Notes under the pieces: model-generated | Databases searched by the model: none | What the model was told of the DNA's origin: nothing | What the model saw: the letters and a program-made list of their open reading frames with translations, nothing else | Source: Lachnospiraceae bacterium AC3007 | Lineage (GTDB): Bacteria > Bacillota > Clostridia > Lachnospirales > Lachnospiraceae | Assembly: GCA_000621405.1 (NCBI GenBank) | Contig: KK211271.1 | Span: forward strand, 1 to 64,000 | Direction: 5' to 3' | DNA length: 64,000 nucleotides | Program-made: the position numbers and the translations under genes | Part shown: in pieces, positions 34,889 through 44,514 of the stretch | Layout: each line of letters begins with the position of its first letter | Numbering within the stretch: the stretch's first letter is position 1

Positions 34889-37645
34889 ATGTCAATGGCA
34901 GCATTTAACAGGAAAAGATACATATATCCGGCCGCATTTCTGCTGCCGTTTTTAATGATATGGACTTTCTATGCCCTGTGCGGGGTGTGGCCGTTCGGAG
35001 ATCACACCATACTCACCGGTGATCTGCAGCTGGAGTTCGTCAATTTCTACAAGTATTTTCTCAGTACCTTTACTACAAAGAACGATCTGAAATACATGCT
35101 CTGCAAGACCATCGGAGGGGAGGCGGCAGGCCTTGCCTCCTACTATATGCATGATCCGCTTCTTTTTATACTGTTCCTGTTCCCGAAAGAGAAGATAACC
35201 GTCGGAATGCAGTTTCTCTTTGCCCTGCAGGCTTCATTCGCCGGCCTTTCCATGTCGGTGCTCCTCAACAGGCATTTTGAGAAGAGGATATCTTCCCTGA
35301 TCTTCTCTACGGCTTATTCGCTCTGCGGATTCTTCATAGGATATCTGGTGCTGACGATCTATATGTCCACCCTGGCATTCCTGCCCCTGGTTCTGTGCTT
35401 TTTCATGGAATATCTTGACGGCGACGGGAAAAAAGGCCGCCTACTTATGATCCTGAGCATAGCGCTTTATATCTTCATGCATTACTATCTCGGATTCATG
35501 CTGGTGATCTTTCTCACACTGCTCTATCTGACCCGTCTGATTGAGCGTCCCGAACTGATAAAAAAAGCCCGGGATACAGCTCTTTCGATGCTGGCCGCAC
35601 TTCTCATCAACGGCCTGCATCTTCTCCGGACCGCGCTCGCGCTTAAGGGAATGAAGACGACCTCGACGGCTGACTACAGCTGGCACAGAAATTTCCTTAT
35701 GTCCGAAGTCTTTGCCCAGTTTTACTCCGGAAGCACGAGGAATATCCTCATGCCTCTGATATACTGTTCCGTCACCGCAGTCTTTATGGCACTTCTTTAT
35801 CTTATGTCGAAAAGATACCCGTTAAGACAGAGGATAGCGGACATCGTGCTGCTCGGACTCATCTTTGTCTCCATGCAGATCAATACCCTCGACTCGGTAT
35901 GGCACGGCTTCAACAATCCCGAAGGCTTTCTGTGGAGATATTCGTACTATATAAGCGTGATCATGATCATATCGGCCTATAAGGGTTATCTTGCGCTTAC
36001 GGATACTTCCGCAGGTGACACGGATACTTCCTCTGACGGCAGTGAGACATCTTCGGATCCGGAAGAGGATGGTTCATCAAAAAAGCGCCTCCTGTCGGAT
36101 ACGGTCCTCTCACTGATAAAATGCGCTGGCGCCGGGCTGCTGATAGCCGGCTACATGTTCTGGCAGGCAGGAAAAGGCAATCCCTATCTCGATCTGCCGA
36201 GGGTTATAGTCAATACGATCCTGATCATCGCTATAACGGCTGCAGCCGTTATGATACTGTCTGAGAAGTTTCTCGCCTCCCGCGAACAAACCGCAAATAA
36301 GATCGCTTCCGCTGGTATCATCCTGCTCGCGCTTTTAACCATGTCGGATCTTCTGTATGATGCAAAGACGATCTACTTAAGGCTCAACGGCGACGACGGC
36401 GAGCTCCCTTTGATCTCGGAATATGAAGAAGAATACAGGCGCATGGATGACGCGATATCCGGTATCAAGGCCATGGATGACGGGGTATACCGCATTGAAA
36501 AAGACTTTGACATGACCGTGAACGACACGGCGGAGTTCGGATATATGGGCCTCTCCCACGACAGCTCCTGCGAACAGGATTCCGTCATCGACTGGCTTAC
36601 GAATTTCGGATTCTGCAAAACCGTATATTACACATACTATAACGGCGGAAGCACATCATTTGCGGACTGTCTCTTCGGAGTAAGGTATCTGCTCTCGGAT
36701 AAAGACGATCATTCCAGATTTGCAAAAAGGCCTGCTCTCTATGAGCAGATGGATACCGGCTCTGATTTCAGTCTGTACCACAACAGATACGCCCTTCCGA
36801 TAGCCTTCGGCGCGCCTTCCGCTCTGAAGACATACTCTTTCGGTGACAATAATACTTTTGAAAAGCAGAACGAAGTCGCCTCCTTCTGGCCAAAAAATAC
36901 GGAAAAAGACATATACCGCAGGGCATCTTCTTCAAGCCGCCTTGAAGGAGCAGAGGAGCATGAAGCCGGACACTTCGTAAAAAATGATGAGGAAGGATAT
37001 ATCGTCTACGATATAAAGATCACGGAAGATCTTCCGCTATACATGTATTTTTCAGCGCCGGCAAGACAGAGCGCCGAAGTCTTTGTGGATGGAAAAAGCT
37101 ACGACTGGTATTTCACCGAAAACCACTGGAACGTTTTGGATACAGGCTCTCATGATGTCGGAGACACCGTGGAAGTCAGGATGCAGATACTTCAGGAGGA
37201 TCTTTGGATCTCGGAAGCCTGCTTCTATTACGAAGACCCTGAAGCGCTTGCAAAATGGGCCGAAAGCGCCGCTCTTTTATCCGAAGGCATCGGAGAGATC
37301 GAGGAGATCTCAAGTTCGCATTTCGTGATCCCTGCGGACATCAGCGACAGCAGGACCATCGTCCTCTCCATCCCCTATGACAGCGCATGGCATGTGAAGT
37401 GCGACGGAAAGGGAGTAAAGACCATGCCTGTAATGGGTATGCTCCTTGGCATGGATATACCCGAAGGCGCTCACAGCATAGAGATGAAGTATGTGCCGCA
37501 CGGCACCGTTTTCGGGATCATCATCACGCTTGCCGGGATCATACTGCTCATCCTGCTGTGCTACTCAAAGTTTGACGATATCATCTCCGGAATAAAATCG
37601 CGCCTTTCGCGGAAGAACCGCTTGAGCTCTTCGGCTTCTTCATGA
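34889..37645 (+). CDS. YfhO-family large membrane protein
   Basis: 918 residues with about 12-13 membrane helices in residues 10-490, a large extracytoplasmic C-terminal domain and a last helix near 880-900. The start region (FYALCGVWPFGDHTILTGDL, then QLEFVNFYKYF) is the signature of YfhO proteins, GT-C-like membrane enzymes implicated in glycosylating lipoteichoic acid. An acidic low-complexity loop (DTSAGDTDTSSDGSETSSDP, about residues 369-388) interrupts the membrane part. Shine-Dalgarno is weak at both candidate ATGs (34889, 34895). Its last 85 bp overlap the convergent CotH gene. Confidence 0.85.
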   Translation: MSMAAFNRKRYIYPAAFLLPFLMIWTFYALCGVWPFGDHTILTGDLQLEFVNFYKYFLSTFTTKNDLKYMLCKTIGGEAAGLASYYMHDPLLFILFLFPKEKITVGMQFLFALQASFAGLSMSVLLNRHFEKRISSLIFSTAYSLCGFFIGYLVLTIYMSTLAFLPLVLCFFMEYLDGDGKKGRLLMILSIALYIFMHYYLGFMLVIFLTLLYLTRLIERPELIKKARDTALSMLAALLINGLHLLRTALALKGMKTTSTADYSWHRNFLMSEVFAQFYSGSTRNILMPLIYCSVTAVFMALLYLMSKRYPLRQRIADIVLLGLIFVSMQINTLDSVWHGFNNPEGFLWRYSYYISVIMIISAYKGYLALTDTSAGDTDTSSDGSETSSDPEEDGSSKKRLLSDTVLSLIKCAGAGLLIAGYMFWQAGKGNPYLDLPRVIVNTILIIAITAAAVMILSEKFLASREQTANKIASAGIILLALLTMSDLLYDAKTIYLRLNGDDGELPLISEYEEEYRRMDDAISGIKAMDDGVYRIEKDFDMTVNDTAEFGYMGLSHDSSCEQDSVIDWLTNFGFCKTVYYTYYNGGSTSFADCLFGVRYLLSDKDDHSRFAKRPALYEQMDTGSDFSLYHNRYALPIAFGAPSALKTYSFGDNNTFEKQNEVASFWPKNTEKDIYRRASSSSRLEGAEEHEAGHFVKNDEEGYIVYDIKITEDLPLYMYFSAPARQSAEVFVDGKSYDWYFTENHWNVLDTGSHDVGDTVEVRMQILQEDLWISEACFYYEDPEALAKWAESAALLSEGIGEIEEISSSHFVIPADISDSRTIVLSIPYDSAWHVKCDGKGVKTMPVMGMLLGMDIPEGAHSIEMKYVPHGTVFGIIITLAGIILLILLCYSKFDDIISGIKSRLSRKNRLSSSASS

Positions 37646-39333
37646 AACCTCCCGTTATCGGTCGCAAAAAATCTCCGGTAATGATCGTTCATGGCATCGT
37701 CCATGATACGCACAAGCTCATCCGTCTTTTCTTCCACCCTGTCCGGAGCAAATTCGTTATCCCTTAATGACATCAGTCGCTCTGTAAAATCCTGTCTGAA
37801 TCCGTCGTTATTCAAAAGATTGTCAAGAAGCGGGCTCTGCCCTCTTGCCCAGGCTATGCTGTCTCTTTTAGCATCTCCGTCCTTATATGTCATGCCGCCC
37901 CAGTTCACGTCAAAAAGCATCATCCGCCACCGGCAGTCACCGTACTCGCCGTCGTCGGCAAGCCTTGTCCTCCACATTTCGAAGTTGCTGCCCGGCCAGT
38001 CCAGCCACCTTGCTATATATATCTCCGCCGCCATGTAGTCTGTGAAGCTCTCCATATCGAGGATGCGGCACGCTTTCCTGTAGTTATCATCCACCGTCAT
38101 GTCAGCTTCACTGAGAAAAAGCATATCCTCCTGATATTTCTCAAGATCCGGGTCCACTCCTTCCTCAATGAGATTATCCTTGATCATGATCACATTATCA
38201 TCATCCACGTGATATCTGTTCTCGATATACTTCTTGTCATACTGCTCGGTAAGGAAATAATAACCCCGGTACTCCCCGTCAATATACAGGTCACAGGGAG
38301 TAAAGCTCATAGTAGCAAAATCCATCTCCGAACAAAGGGCTGCCATAAGAGGATCCTTCAGTTTGGAATATATGTCCTCTCCTCCGTTGTAGAGAGTGAG
38401 CTTATCCTCCTGCAGCCTGATGCTCCCTCCCAGATCGAATGTCCTGTTCCCGTCGTACTCGCTTCTGGCATAAAGGTTCAGGCTTTTTGGATCGTACTCT
38501 CTGCTGAAGCCTCCTTTTATCCTTACCCCGGCCTGCTGTCCAAGGATCAGCCTGCCGTCCTGGAAGAACTGCACGGAAGCCTCACGTTCCCACTCAGGGC
38601 CTCTTCCGGTGTAATTTGCTTCCCACAGATCGCTCAGAGGATCTTCATCCTCATCAGTGATCCCTGAAGACTCCTCCAAAGCCTCCGCTAGGAAATCATC
38701 CATCCTGTCTCCCATAACATATATGCCTCGCTCGCTGTCAAAAAGATCCTCCGGATCCATGACAAGAGATATCATCATCCTGTCCTTGCAGTCTGCGGCC
38801 TTATCCTTCCCTACAAAAAAAGATCCTGTCAGGACATCGCTCTTATTTCCTTCATCATCATAATAGACTGCCCTTATCACACGGCATTTGCTCACGTTGT
38901 ATCCGGGCATCACATAATCCGGCACAACACTTGTGATATCATCCTCAAGCCTGTGCTCCATAAAGAGTTCCTTAAGCTCCCTGTCATAGAAAAGGCTCAC
39001 ATCCGGGATCATGGAGTACACATTGGGATCATCCGTTGCATCATATATGTGGACAGGTCCCGTGTACCTTACAGAATCCCTGTCCGGCTCGCTTCCGTCC
39101 AGGGTATAATAGATCTCATCATACGGAGCATAGATCATAAGATCGAAGGGCTCGTCATAGAATCCGGATTCTCTCGAAAAGCCCCATACATCAGGCGTTC
39201 TGTCCGCAACGGGAGCCGCCGACAGCGCAGCGATAAGGAGGATCGAAAACAGGACCAGTATAAGGATACCGCCATTCCCTTTGCCGCCCGATATATCTTT
39301 TTCCCTGTGATCCATTGAATTCATGACAATCAT
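37561..39333 (-). CDS. Membrane-anchored CotH-like protein kinase with beta-hexosaminidase-type N-terminal domain
   Basis: 590 residues. An N-terminal membrane helix (about 22-42) is followed by a chitobiase C-terminal-like beta domain (FDLMIYAPYDEIYYTLDGSE) and then the CotH kinase domain. The latter includes VRIKGGFSREYDPKSLNLYA, YRGYYFLTEQYDKKYI and WRMMLFDVNWGG, where the catalytic Asp is expected. CotH proteins phosphorylate surface or spore-coat proteins. A promoter (TTGAAA, 16 bp, TATAAT at 39359-39332) overlaps the first codons, so the real start is probably the ATG at 39324 or 39315, giving a near-leaderless mRNA. Convergent 85-bp overlap with the YfhO gene. Confidence 0.85.
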   Translation of the reverse strand: MIVMNSMDHREKDISGGKGNGGILILVLFSILLIAALSAAPVADRTPDVWGFSRESGFYDEPFDLMIYAPYDEIYYTLDGSEPDRDSVRYTGPVHIYDATDDPNVYSMIPDVSLFYDRELKELFMEHRLEDDITSVVPDYVMPGYNVSKCRVIRAVYYDDEGNKSDVLTGSFFVGKDKAADCKDRMMISLVMDPEDLFDSERGIYVMGDRMDDFLAEALEESSGITDEDEDPLSDLWEANYTGRGPEWEREASVQFFQDGRLILGQQAGVRIKGGFSREYDPKSLNLYARSEYDGNRTFDLGGSIRLQEDKLTLYNGGEDIYSKLKDPLMAALCSEMDFATMSFTPCDLYIDGEYRGYYFLTEQYDKKYIENRYHVDDDNVIMIKDNLIEEGVDPDLEKYQEDMLFLSEADMTVDDNYRKACRILDMESFTDYMAAEIYIARWLDWPGSNFEMWRTRLADDGEYGDCRWRMMLFDVNWGGMTYKDGDAKRDSIAWARGQSPLLDNLLNNDGFRQDFTERLMSLRDNEFAPDRVEEKTDELVRIMDDAMNDHYRRFFATDNGRFHEEAEELKRFFRERRDFIPEMISSNFE

Positions 39334-39359
39334 TATATTGGATTACGGAAACTTTTCAA
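39332..39359 (-). promoter_or_regulatory. Promoter of the CotH-like gene
   Basis: TTGAAA (39359-39354), 16 bp, TATAAT (39337-39332) on the minus strand. Predicted transcription start near 39325 leaves almost no leader before the ATGs at 39324 and 39315, and neither has a Shine-Dalgarno. Confidence 0.6.
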
Positions 39360-39450
39360 AGTAAGCCGGGATCCTGCCCTGTGTTTTCTTTTTCCGGACA
39401 ATTGGATATAATAGACCGATACTGTAAGACATGATCCGGGGAGACGAGGG

Positions 39451-41061
39451 ATGACAAAAAAAATATATGATGCCTTTTGCGGCATCTTCTCATATATGAT
39501 GATTATCCTCTTGGGTATCCTCACATTTATCTCACTTATCAGCACCACATTTGTAAATGATTTTGACGAAGTCTTCTACACATCGGACAGACCTTATATC
39601 CATCTTCTGTCTCTTACCCTTATCCTTGGGATCGGATACCTGTTATTTGTAAAACTGAAATTCCGTATAACAGACAGGACGATATTCATCGTCACCGCTC
39701 TTTTTGTGATACTGGCCGGAATATATATCACCTGCACCAAACTTCCGCCAAAGTTCGATCAGAGAGCTGTAAGAGCTGTCGCGGGCGATCTGTACTACGG
39801 GGTCACCTATGCCTATAATCCCGGCGAATATGCCGAGATCTATCCGTATCAGAACGGCCTCGTACTTTTCTACGAGGGGATCATCAATATCTTCGGATAC
39901 GAAAATTATGTGATAAATCAATATATCAATCTTCTCTTCATCGTGCTCACGGAGACCGGCCTGTACATGGGATTAAAGAAAACAAGCCGCTACTACAGAG
40001 AGATCACCATGGGCTTTATCCTTTTTCTTCCCTACTGGGGATTTGTGACTTTACTGTACGGCAATATCCCGGGCTTTGCCTGCGGAGTGTGGGCATATTA
40101 TTTCACCAGGAGATTCCTGGATGACAAAAAACTGTGGGCATCGATCCCTGCCGGTGCGCTGTGCTCTCTTGCCTGTCTTTTCAAGCTGCATTTTGCAATA
40201 CTGCTTATAGCTCTGGGCCTATTTATCATAATGGATATGCTTAAAAAAGGCGGAATGTGGAAGGTCGTACTGATGGCGTCGCTTATCTTCTTCTTTTTGC
40301 TTGGAAGAGAAGCGGTCGATTACGGGATAGAGAGACAGATAGGTCACGAGCTTACGGAGGGGATACCTAGTCTTCCGTACATAGCCATGGGACTGCATGA
40401 GCATTCGGAAAGAGGAGCCGGATGGCACGATAACTATCCGGAGAACACCTACGCGGAGATAGGGTTCGATCCCGATATCTCGGATGAAATGGCAAAGGAA
40501 GACATAAGGGCCAGTCTTGAGAACTTCCGGGAGCACAAGGCCTACATGCTTGGATTCTTTGAGCGCAAAGTGGCATCCATGTGGAGTGAGCCGACTTACT
40601 ATTCATGGACTCTGCAGGAGGGGAGGAATGAGGAACTTGATAAGAAGATCTACTATCCCGGGATACCGTATGTGCAGTTCTTTACCGACCAGTTCCAGAC
40701 CCTTCTGTACCTTACCGCGCTCTTATACTTCATAAGGCACAGAAAGGATAAGGATTTCGGGATGTACTTCTTTGCCCTGTATTTCGTAGGAGGCTTTTTA
40801 TGCCATCTGATCTGGGAAGCGCAGTGTCAGTACGGGATGCTTTATTCCATGTCACTGATACCATACAGCGTGAAGGGATGTGCCGAGACAGCAGGAAGCA
40901 TCGCGGATCTCATTTTATCAAAGGACAGAAAAAAGATCGCACTCACATGCTCTTTTATCATTGCCCTGACACTAATACTGTCACTTCCTTTCATACCTGA
41001 TGTGCTGACACTGGGAAGAGATGATCTCAGATATTCCGAATATCTTTCGTCTCTTCTCTGA
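39451..41061 (+). CDS. Polytopic GT-C-type membrane glycosyltransferase
   Basis: 536 residues with about 11-12 membrane helices. The first long loop carries acidic residues (NDFDEVFY near residues 35-42, the DE position typical of GT-C enzymes) and DQRAVRAVAGDLYYGVTY follows the third helix. It resembles ArnT/PMT_2-like polyprenyl-phosphate sugar transferases of bacterial envelope clusters; the sugar and acceptor are unknown. Start ATG with GACGAGGG just upstream; TATAAT at 39407-39412 could be its -10 box. The flavoprotein and another GT-C gene follow on the same strand, 38 bp downstream. Confidence 0.75.
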   Translation: MTKKIYDAFCGIFSYMMIILLGILTFISLISTTFVNDFDEVFYTSDRPYIHLLSLTLILGIGYLLFVKLKFRITDRTIFIVTALFVILAGIYITCTKLPPKFDQRAVRAVAGDLYYGVTYAYNPGEYAEIYPYQNGLVLFYEGIINIFGYENYVINQYINLLFIVLTETGLYMGLKKTSRYYREITMGFILFLPYWGFVTLLYGNIPGFACGVWAYYFTRRFLDDKKLWASIPAGALCSLACLFKLHFAILLIALGLFIIMDMLKKGGMWKVVLMASLIFFFLLGREAVDYGIERQIGHELTEGIPSLPYIAMGLHEHSERGAGWHDNYPENTYAEIGFDPDISDEMAKEDIRASLENFREHKAYMLGFFERKVASMWSEPTYYSWTLQEGRNEELDKKIYYPGIPYVQFFTDQFQTLLYLTALLYFIRHRKDKDFGMYFFALYFVGGFLCHLIWEAQCQYGMLYSMSLIPYSVKGCAETAGSIADLILSKDRKKIALTCSFIIALTLILSLPFIPDVLTLGRDDLRYSEYLSSLL

Positions 41062-41099
41062 TATAATATGATATCAGGGTCGACATAGAAGGAGAATGA

Positions 41100-42653
41100 A
41101 TGGATCGAAAAAAAGTCCTTGTTATAGGCGCCGGACCGGCAGGTCTTACAGCTGCATATGAGCTTTCAAAGCTGGAGGGATATGACGTCACTATCTTTGA
41201 GGAGAGCGACGTCTTCGGCGGCATCTCAAAAACAGTGGTGCACAACGGCAACCGGATGGACATGGGCGGACACAGGTTCTTTACAAAGGTGTCCCGTGTG
41301 GATAAATGGTGGCATGATTTTCTCCCGCTTCAGGGATCTTATGCCAAAGACGATATCATACTCTCAAGGAAAGTCCCCCTGAACGAGGGCGGTCCCGATC
41401 CCGAGAAGACAGATGCTGTCATGCTGAAAAGGCGGAGGATATCCAGGATCCTCTTCATGGACAGATTCTTTGATTATCCGATCTCGATGAAGTTTGAGAC
41501 CTTTAAGAACATGGGCTTTGTCAACACCATCCTCGTCGGATGCAGTTATCTCAAGTCCGCGATAAAAAAGCTTCCGGAGACTAATCTGGAAAACTTCTAC
41601 ATCAACCGCTTCGGACGAAAGCTCTACTCAATGTTCTTTGAATACTATACGGAAAACCTCTGGGGACGCCATCCGAGAGAGATAGATGCTTCATGGGGCG
41701 CCCAGCGGGTCAAGGGGCTGTCCATATCCGCAGTAATAAAGGATATCTTCGGCAAGATCTTCCACCCTGCGACCAGAAAGGTAGAGACCTCTCTCATCGA
41801 AGAATTCAGTTATCCGAAGCTCGGCCCAGGACAGCTATGGGAGACTGTTGCGGCTGCCGTTGAAGGCAACGGAGGCAGGATAATAAAAAACGCCTGCGTC
41901 ACCGGAGTAAAAAGGGATAATAACGGCAGGATATCCGCTCTCGAATATACAAAGGACGGAAATACACAGACAGAGACCGGGGATATCGTCATATCCTCGA
42001 TGCCGCTGAAGGATCTTGTGGGAGGCATGGATGACGTTCCCGCGGATATAGCCGGTATCGCGTCCGGCCTTCCCTACAGGGATTACATCACGATCGGCAT
42101 TCTCTTAAAGAAGCTCAATCTTGAGAACAGGACATCTGTCAAAACCCTCGGCAATATCATCCCCGACTGCTGGATATATGTGCAGGAAAGAAAGGTGCGT
42201 CTCGGAAGGATACAGATATACAACAACTGGTCTCCCTATCTCCTTGCCGATCCTGAAAACACAGTCTGGATAGGTCTCGAATACTTCGTTAACGAGGGCG
42301 ACGAATACTGGACCATGCCTGATGAGAGATTCCGGGATCTAGCGGCAAAAGAGATGATGACTCTCGGACTGATAGACAGCGAAGATGCTATCCTCGACTA
42401 TCATGTGGAGAGGATAAAGAAAGCATATCCTGCCTATTTCGACAGTTATGACAGGATAGGGGAACTTAGAGAATTCCTCGACTCCATCCCCAATCTCTAC
42501 TGTGTCGGAAGGAACGGACAGCACAGATACAATAACATCGACCACTCGATGTGCACCTCATTTGAAGCAGTGGATAACATAGTCAGAGGCATCCGTGACA
42601 GATCCAATATCTGGAACGTCAACACCGAGGAAGAATACCATGAGGCGGATTGA
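41100..42653 (+). CDS. FAD-dependent oxidoreductase, UDP-galactopyranose mutase/amine-oxidase-like
   Basis: 517 residues. The N-terminus has a dinucleotide-binding motif (VIGAGPAGLTAAYELS) and the GG doublet MDMGGHRFFTK typical of the protoporphyrinogen oxidase/UDP-galactopyranose mutase superfamily. NLWGRHPREIDASWGAQRVKG and the C-terminal CVGRNGQHRYNNIDHSM are conserved in this group. Proteins of this type occur in polysaccharide clusters and may isomerise or oxidise sugar nucleotides; the reaction is not settled from sequence. AGAAGGAG lies 6 nt before the ATG. It sits between two GT-C genes and overlaps the second by 14 bp. Confidence 0.78.
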   Translation: MDRKKVLVIGAGPAGLTAAYELSKLEGYDVTIFEESDVFGGISKTVVHNGNRMDMGGHRFFTKVSRVDKWWHDFLPLQGSYAKDDIILSRKVPLNEGGPDPEKTDAVMLKRRRISRILFMDRFFDYPISMKFETFKNMGFVNTILVGCSYLKSAIKKLPETNLENFYINRFGRKLYSMFFEYYTENLWGRHPREIDASWGAQRVKGLSISAVIKDIFGKIFHPATRKVETSLIEEFSYPKLGPGQLWETVAAAVEGNGGRIIKNACVTGVKRDNNGRISALEYTKDGNTQTETGDIVISSMPLKDLVGGMDDVPADIAGIASGLPYRDYITIGILLKKLNLENRTSVKTLGNIIPDCWIYVQERKVRLGRIQIYNNWSPYLLADPENTVWIGLEYFVNEGDEYWTMPDERFRDLAAKEMMTLGLIDSEDAILDYHVERIKKAYPAYFDSYDRIGELREFLDSIPNLYCVGRNGQHRYNNIDHSMCTSFEAVDNIVRGIRDRSNIWNVNTEEEYHEAD

Positions 42654-43854
42654 TCTTTTCTGCATAATCTCACTCTCCTGCACGGCAGCCTTTATCCTGC
42701 TGCTGATGATCACAAAGGGAGATGCTGCAGGATGGCTTGTAATGGAAGGCAATTTCGACTACTCCTTCACCGATCATTTCAGACACATAGCATTCGCTTC
42801 CGACCGCACGCATTTTTATTTCAACACCTATGATGCGACATTCCCGGCTTTTGCCTATCTGCTTTATTACATCCTTGTGATGATAGATCCTCCGGAGATG
42901 CCCTGGGATGTGAACGGCTGGATGGATGCCAGGGATTTCAAGTTCAACATCCTGGTCTACATCATGCTGACGATCGTCCTTGTGATCATCTTCAAGCTCG
43001 CAGTCGATATCATACTGAAAGAGGATGCTCCGTTTAAGACTACTCTCCTGACTGCAGCGCTGCTCCTCTCCGCTCCTTTCATGTCCGGAGCCATAGAAAG
43101 GGGCAATATATCCTTCCTCACCGCTGTCATGGTGCTTATCGCGCTGTATCTTAAGGATTCCGATAATGCCGTACACAGAGAAGCCGCCCTTATCCTGATA
43201 GCAATGGCGGCCGGCCTTAAGCTGTATCCTGCCGTGGCAGGCTTTATCTATATCAAAGAAAAGCGTTACCGCGAGGGAGTGAGACTGCTGATCTACGGAC
43301 TGATCGTATTCTTCGTGCCCTTTGCCTTTGTCGGAGGCATCCCCGCTCTCATAAGATATATCCAGGTGCTCTTCTTCTTTGAGAATCAGGGCTACTGCAG
43401 CTGGACCAACATCCGCAATTTCCTGCTCTCGATCTCACAGGTCATGGGGCAGTATGAGAATTCAGCATACTTTGTGAAATACTTCAAGATCGCGGAAAAC
43501 CTCTATCTTATCCTGTGCCTTATAACGCTCTTTAAGGTGCGCGAGCGCTGGAAGCAGGCATTATACACCTGCGGGATCATGGCTTTGTACGTGCCGTACA
43601 GCTACAGGTATGTATCCGTATATATGATGGTCCCTCTGATCATGTATCTGAGAGAAGAAAAAAAGGACCAGCCTCTTATATACTGCATCCTTTTTGCCCT
43701 CACTTTCACCGTTCCGTTTTACGGATATTTCACGGGCGCAAAGGCAGATCTCTTCATCTTCCTGCCGATCTATATAATGATGATCTATTCTCTGATCAAA
43801 GACTGGTTTTTTGCACCGAAAGCCAAAGAGGATGTCAGTGCATCCTTGCCATGA
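42640..43854 (+). CDS. GT87/DUF2029-like membrane glycosyltransferase
   Basis: 404 residues from the ATG at 42640, preferred because GAGGAAG precedes it by 6 nt; an in-frame upstream ATG at 42595 would sit deep in the previous gene. About ten membrane helices. APFMSGAIERGNISFLTAVM and GLKLYPAVAGFIYIKEKRY are typical of the GT87 family, which transfers mannose or other sugars from polyprenyl phosphate on the outer face of the membrane. It overlaps the flavoprotein gene by 14 bp (operon) and the convergent metalloprotease gene by 20 bp. Confidence 0.78.
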   Translation: MRRIDLFCIISLSCTAAFILLLMITKGDAAGWLVMEGNFDYSFTDHFRHIAFASDRTHFYFNTYDATFPAFAYLLYYILVMIDPPEMPWDVNGWMDARDFKFNILVYIMLTIVLVIIFKLAVDIILKEDAPFKTTLLTAALLLSAPFMSGAIERGNISFLTAVMVLIALYLKDSDNAVHREAALILIAMAAGLKLYPAVAGFIYIKEKRYREGVRLLIYGLIVFFVPFAFVGGIPALIRYIQVLFFFENQGYCSWTNIRNFLLSISQVMGQYENSAYFVKYFKIAENLYLILCLITLFKVRERWKQALYTCGIMALYVPYSYRYVSVYMMVPLIMYLREEKKDQPLIYCILFALTFTVPFYGYFTGAKADLFIFLPIYIMMIYSLIKDWFFAPKAKEDVSASLP

Positions 43855-44401
43855 GGCTCTCCCCGTTCTCCCTGAACCATTTTATGCTGTCCCTGTAATC
43901 GGGCAGGATATTCTCCACTTCCTTCCAGAATCTTGCCGAATGGTTCATCTCCTTAAGATGGCACAGTTCATGCACCACCACATAATCTCTGTGGCGCTCC
44001 GGCGCCAGCATCAAAAGACAGTTGAAGTTCAGATTCTTCTTTGCAGAGCAGCTGCCCCAGCGGCTCGTCTGATTCCTTATCGTGATCCTGCCGTAGGTGA
44101 CTCCCATAAGAGTTGCGTACTTCTTTACCCTTTCGGGAATGTCCTTTGAAGCGCTGAGGGCCAGCTGTCTCAGTTCATCCTTTGAAAGGCGCTCGACCTC
44201 TCCTTCCGCCTCGCGCTTTTCCTTCGCCCGCGACAGATGCTTTTCTATCCAGCCGCGGCTGTCCGCTATAAAGGCCGCTATCTCCCTGTTGCTCATTCTC
44301 ATCGGAGCCCTTACGAGAAGGGTGAGATCCGGTCTGATCTCTACTGATACCGTCTTCCTGCGGCTTCTTTTTATATAGATATCTATGTCTTCAAAATCCA
44401 T
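43835..44401 (-). CDS. YgjP-like zinc metalloprotease (DUF45, SprT-like fold)
   Basis: 188 residues. The zinc-binding HExxH is VVHELCHLKEMNHSARFW, with the third ligand His in the same stretch. TSRWGSCSAKKNLNFNCLLM and the N-terminal SRRKTVSVEIRPDLTLLVRAP are the other conserved blocks. Length is normal. The physiological substrate is unknown; family members are small cytoplasmic metallopeptidases. Convergent with the GT87 gene by a 20-bp overlap and divergent from potA. Confidence 0.92.
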   Translation of the reverse strand: MDFEDIDIYIKRSRRKTVSVEIRPDLTLLVRAPMRMSNREIAAFIADSRGWIEKHLSRAKEKREAEGEVERLSKDELRQLALSASKDIPERVKKYATLMGVTYGRITIRNQTSRWGSCSAKKNLNFNCLLMLAPERHRDYVVVHELCHLKEMNHSARFWKEVENILPDYRDSIKWFRENGESLMARMH

Positions 44402-44432
44402 GATCTTTAAGGCCTTTTCTGCTCTCTGTCAT

Positions 44433-44460
44433 TTGACATGCCATACCGATTATGTATAAT
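44433..44460 (+). promoter_or_regulatory. Consensus promoter of potABCD
   Basis: TTGACA (44433-44438), 16 bp, TATAAT (44455-44460). The leader of about 48 nt contains AGAGGGG followed by a two-codon frame ATG CGG TAG (44498-44506), while the potA ATG at 44515 has only a weak site. Confidence 0.85.
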
Positions 44461-44514
44461 ACATTCAGCACGCGGAATTAGCAATTCAAGAGGGGTCATG
44501 CGGTAGTCGGATAA

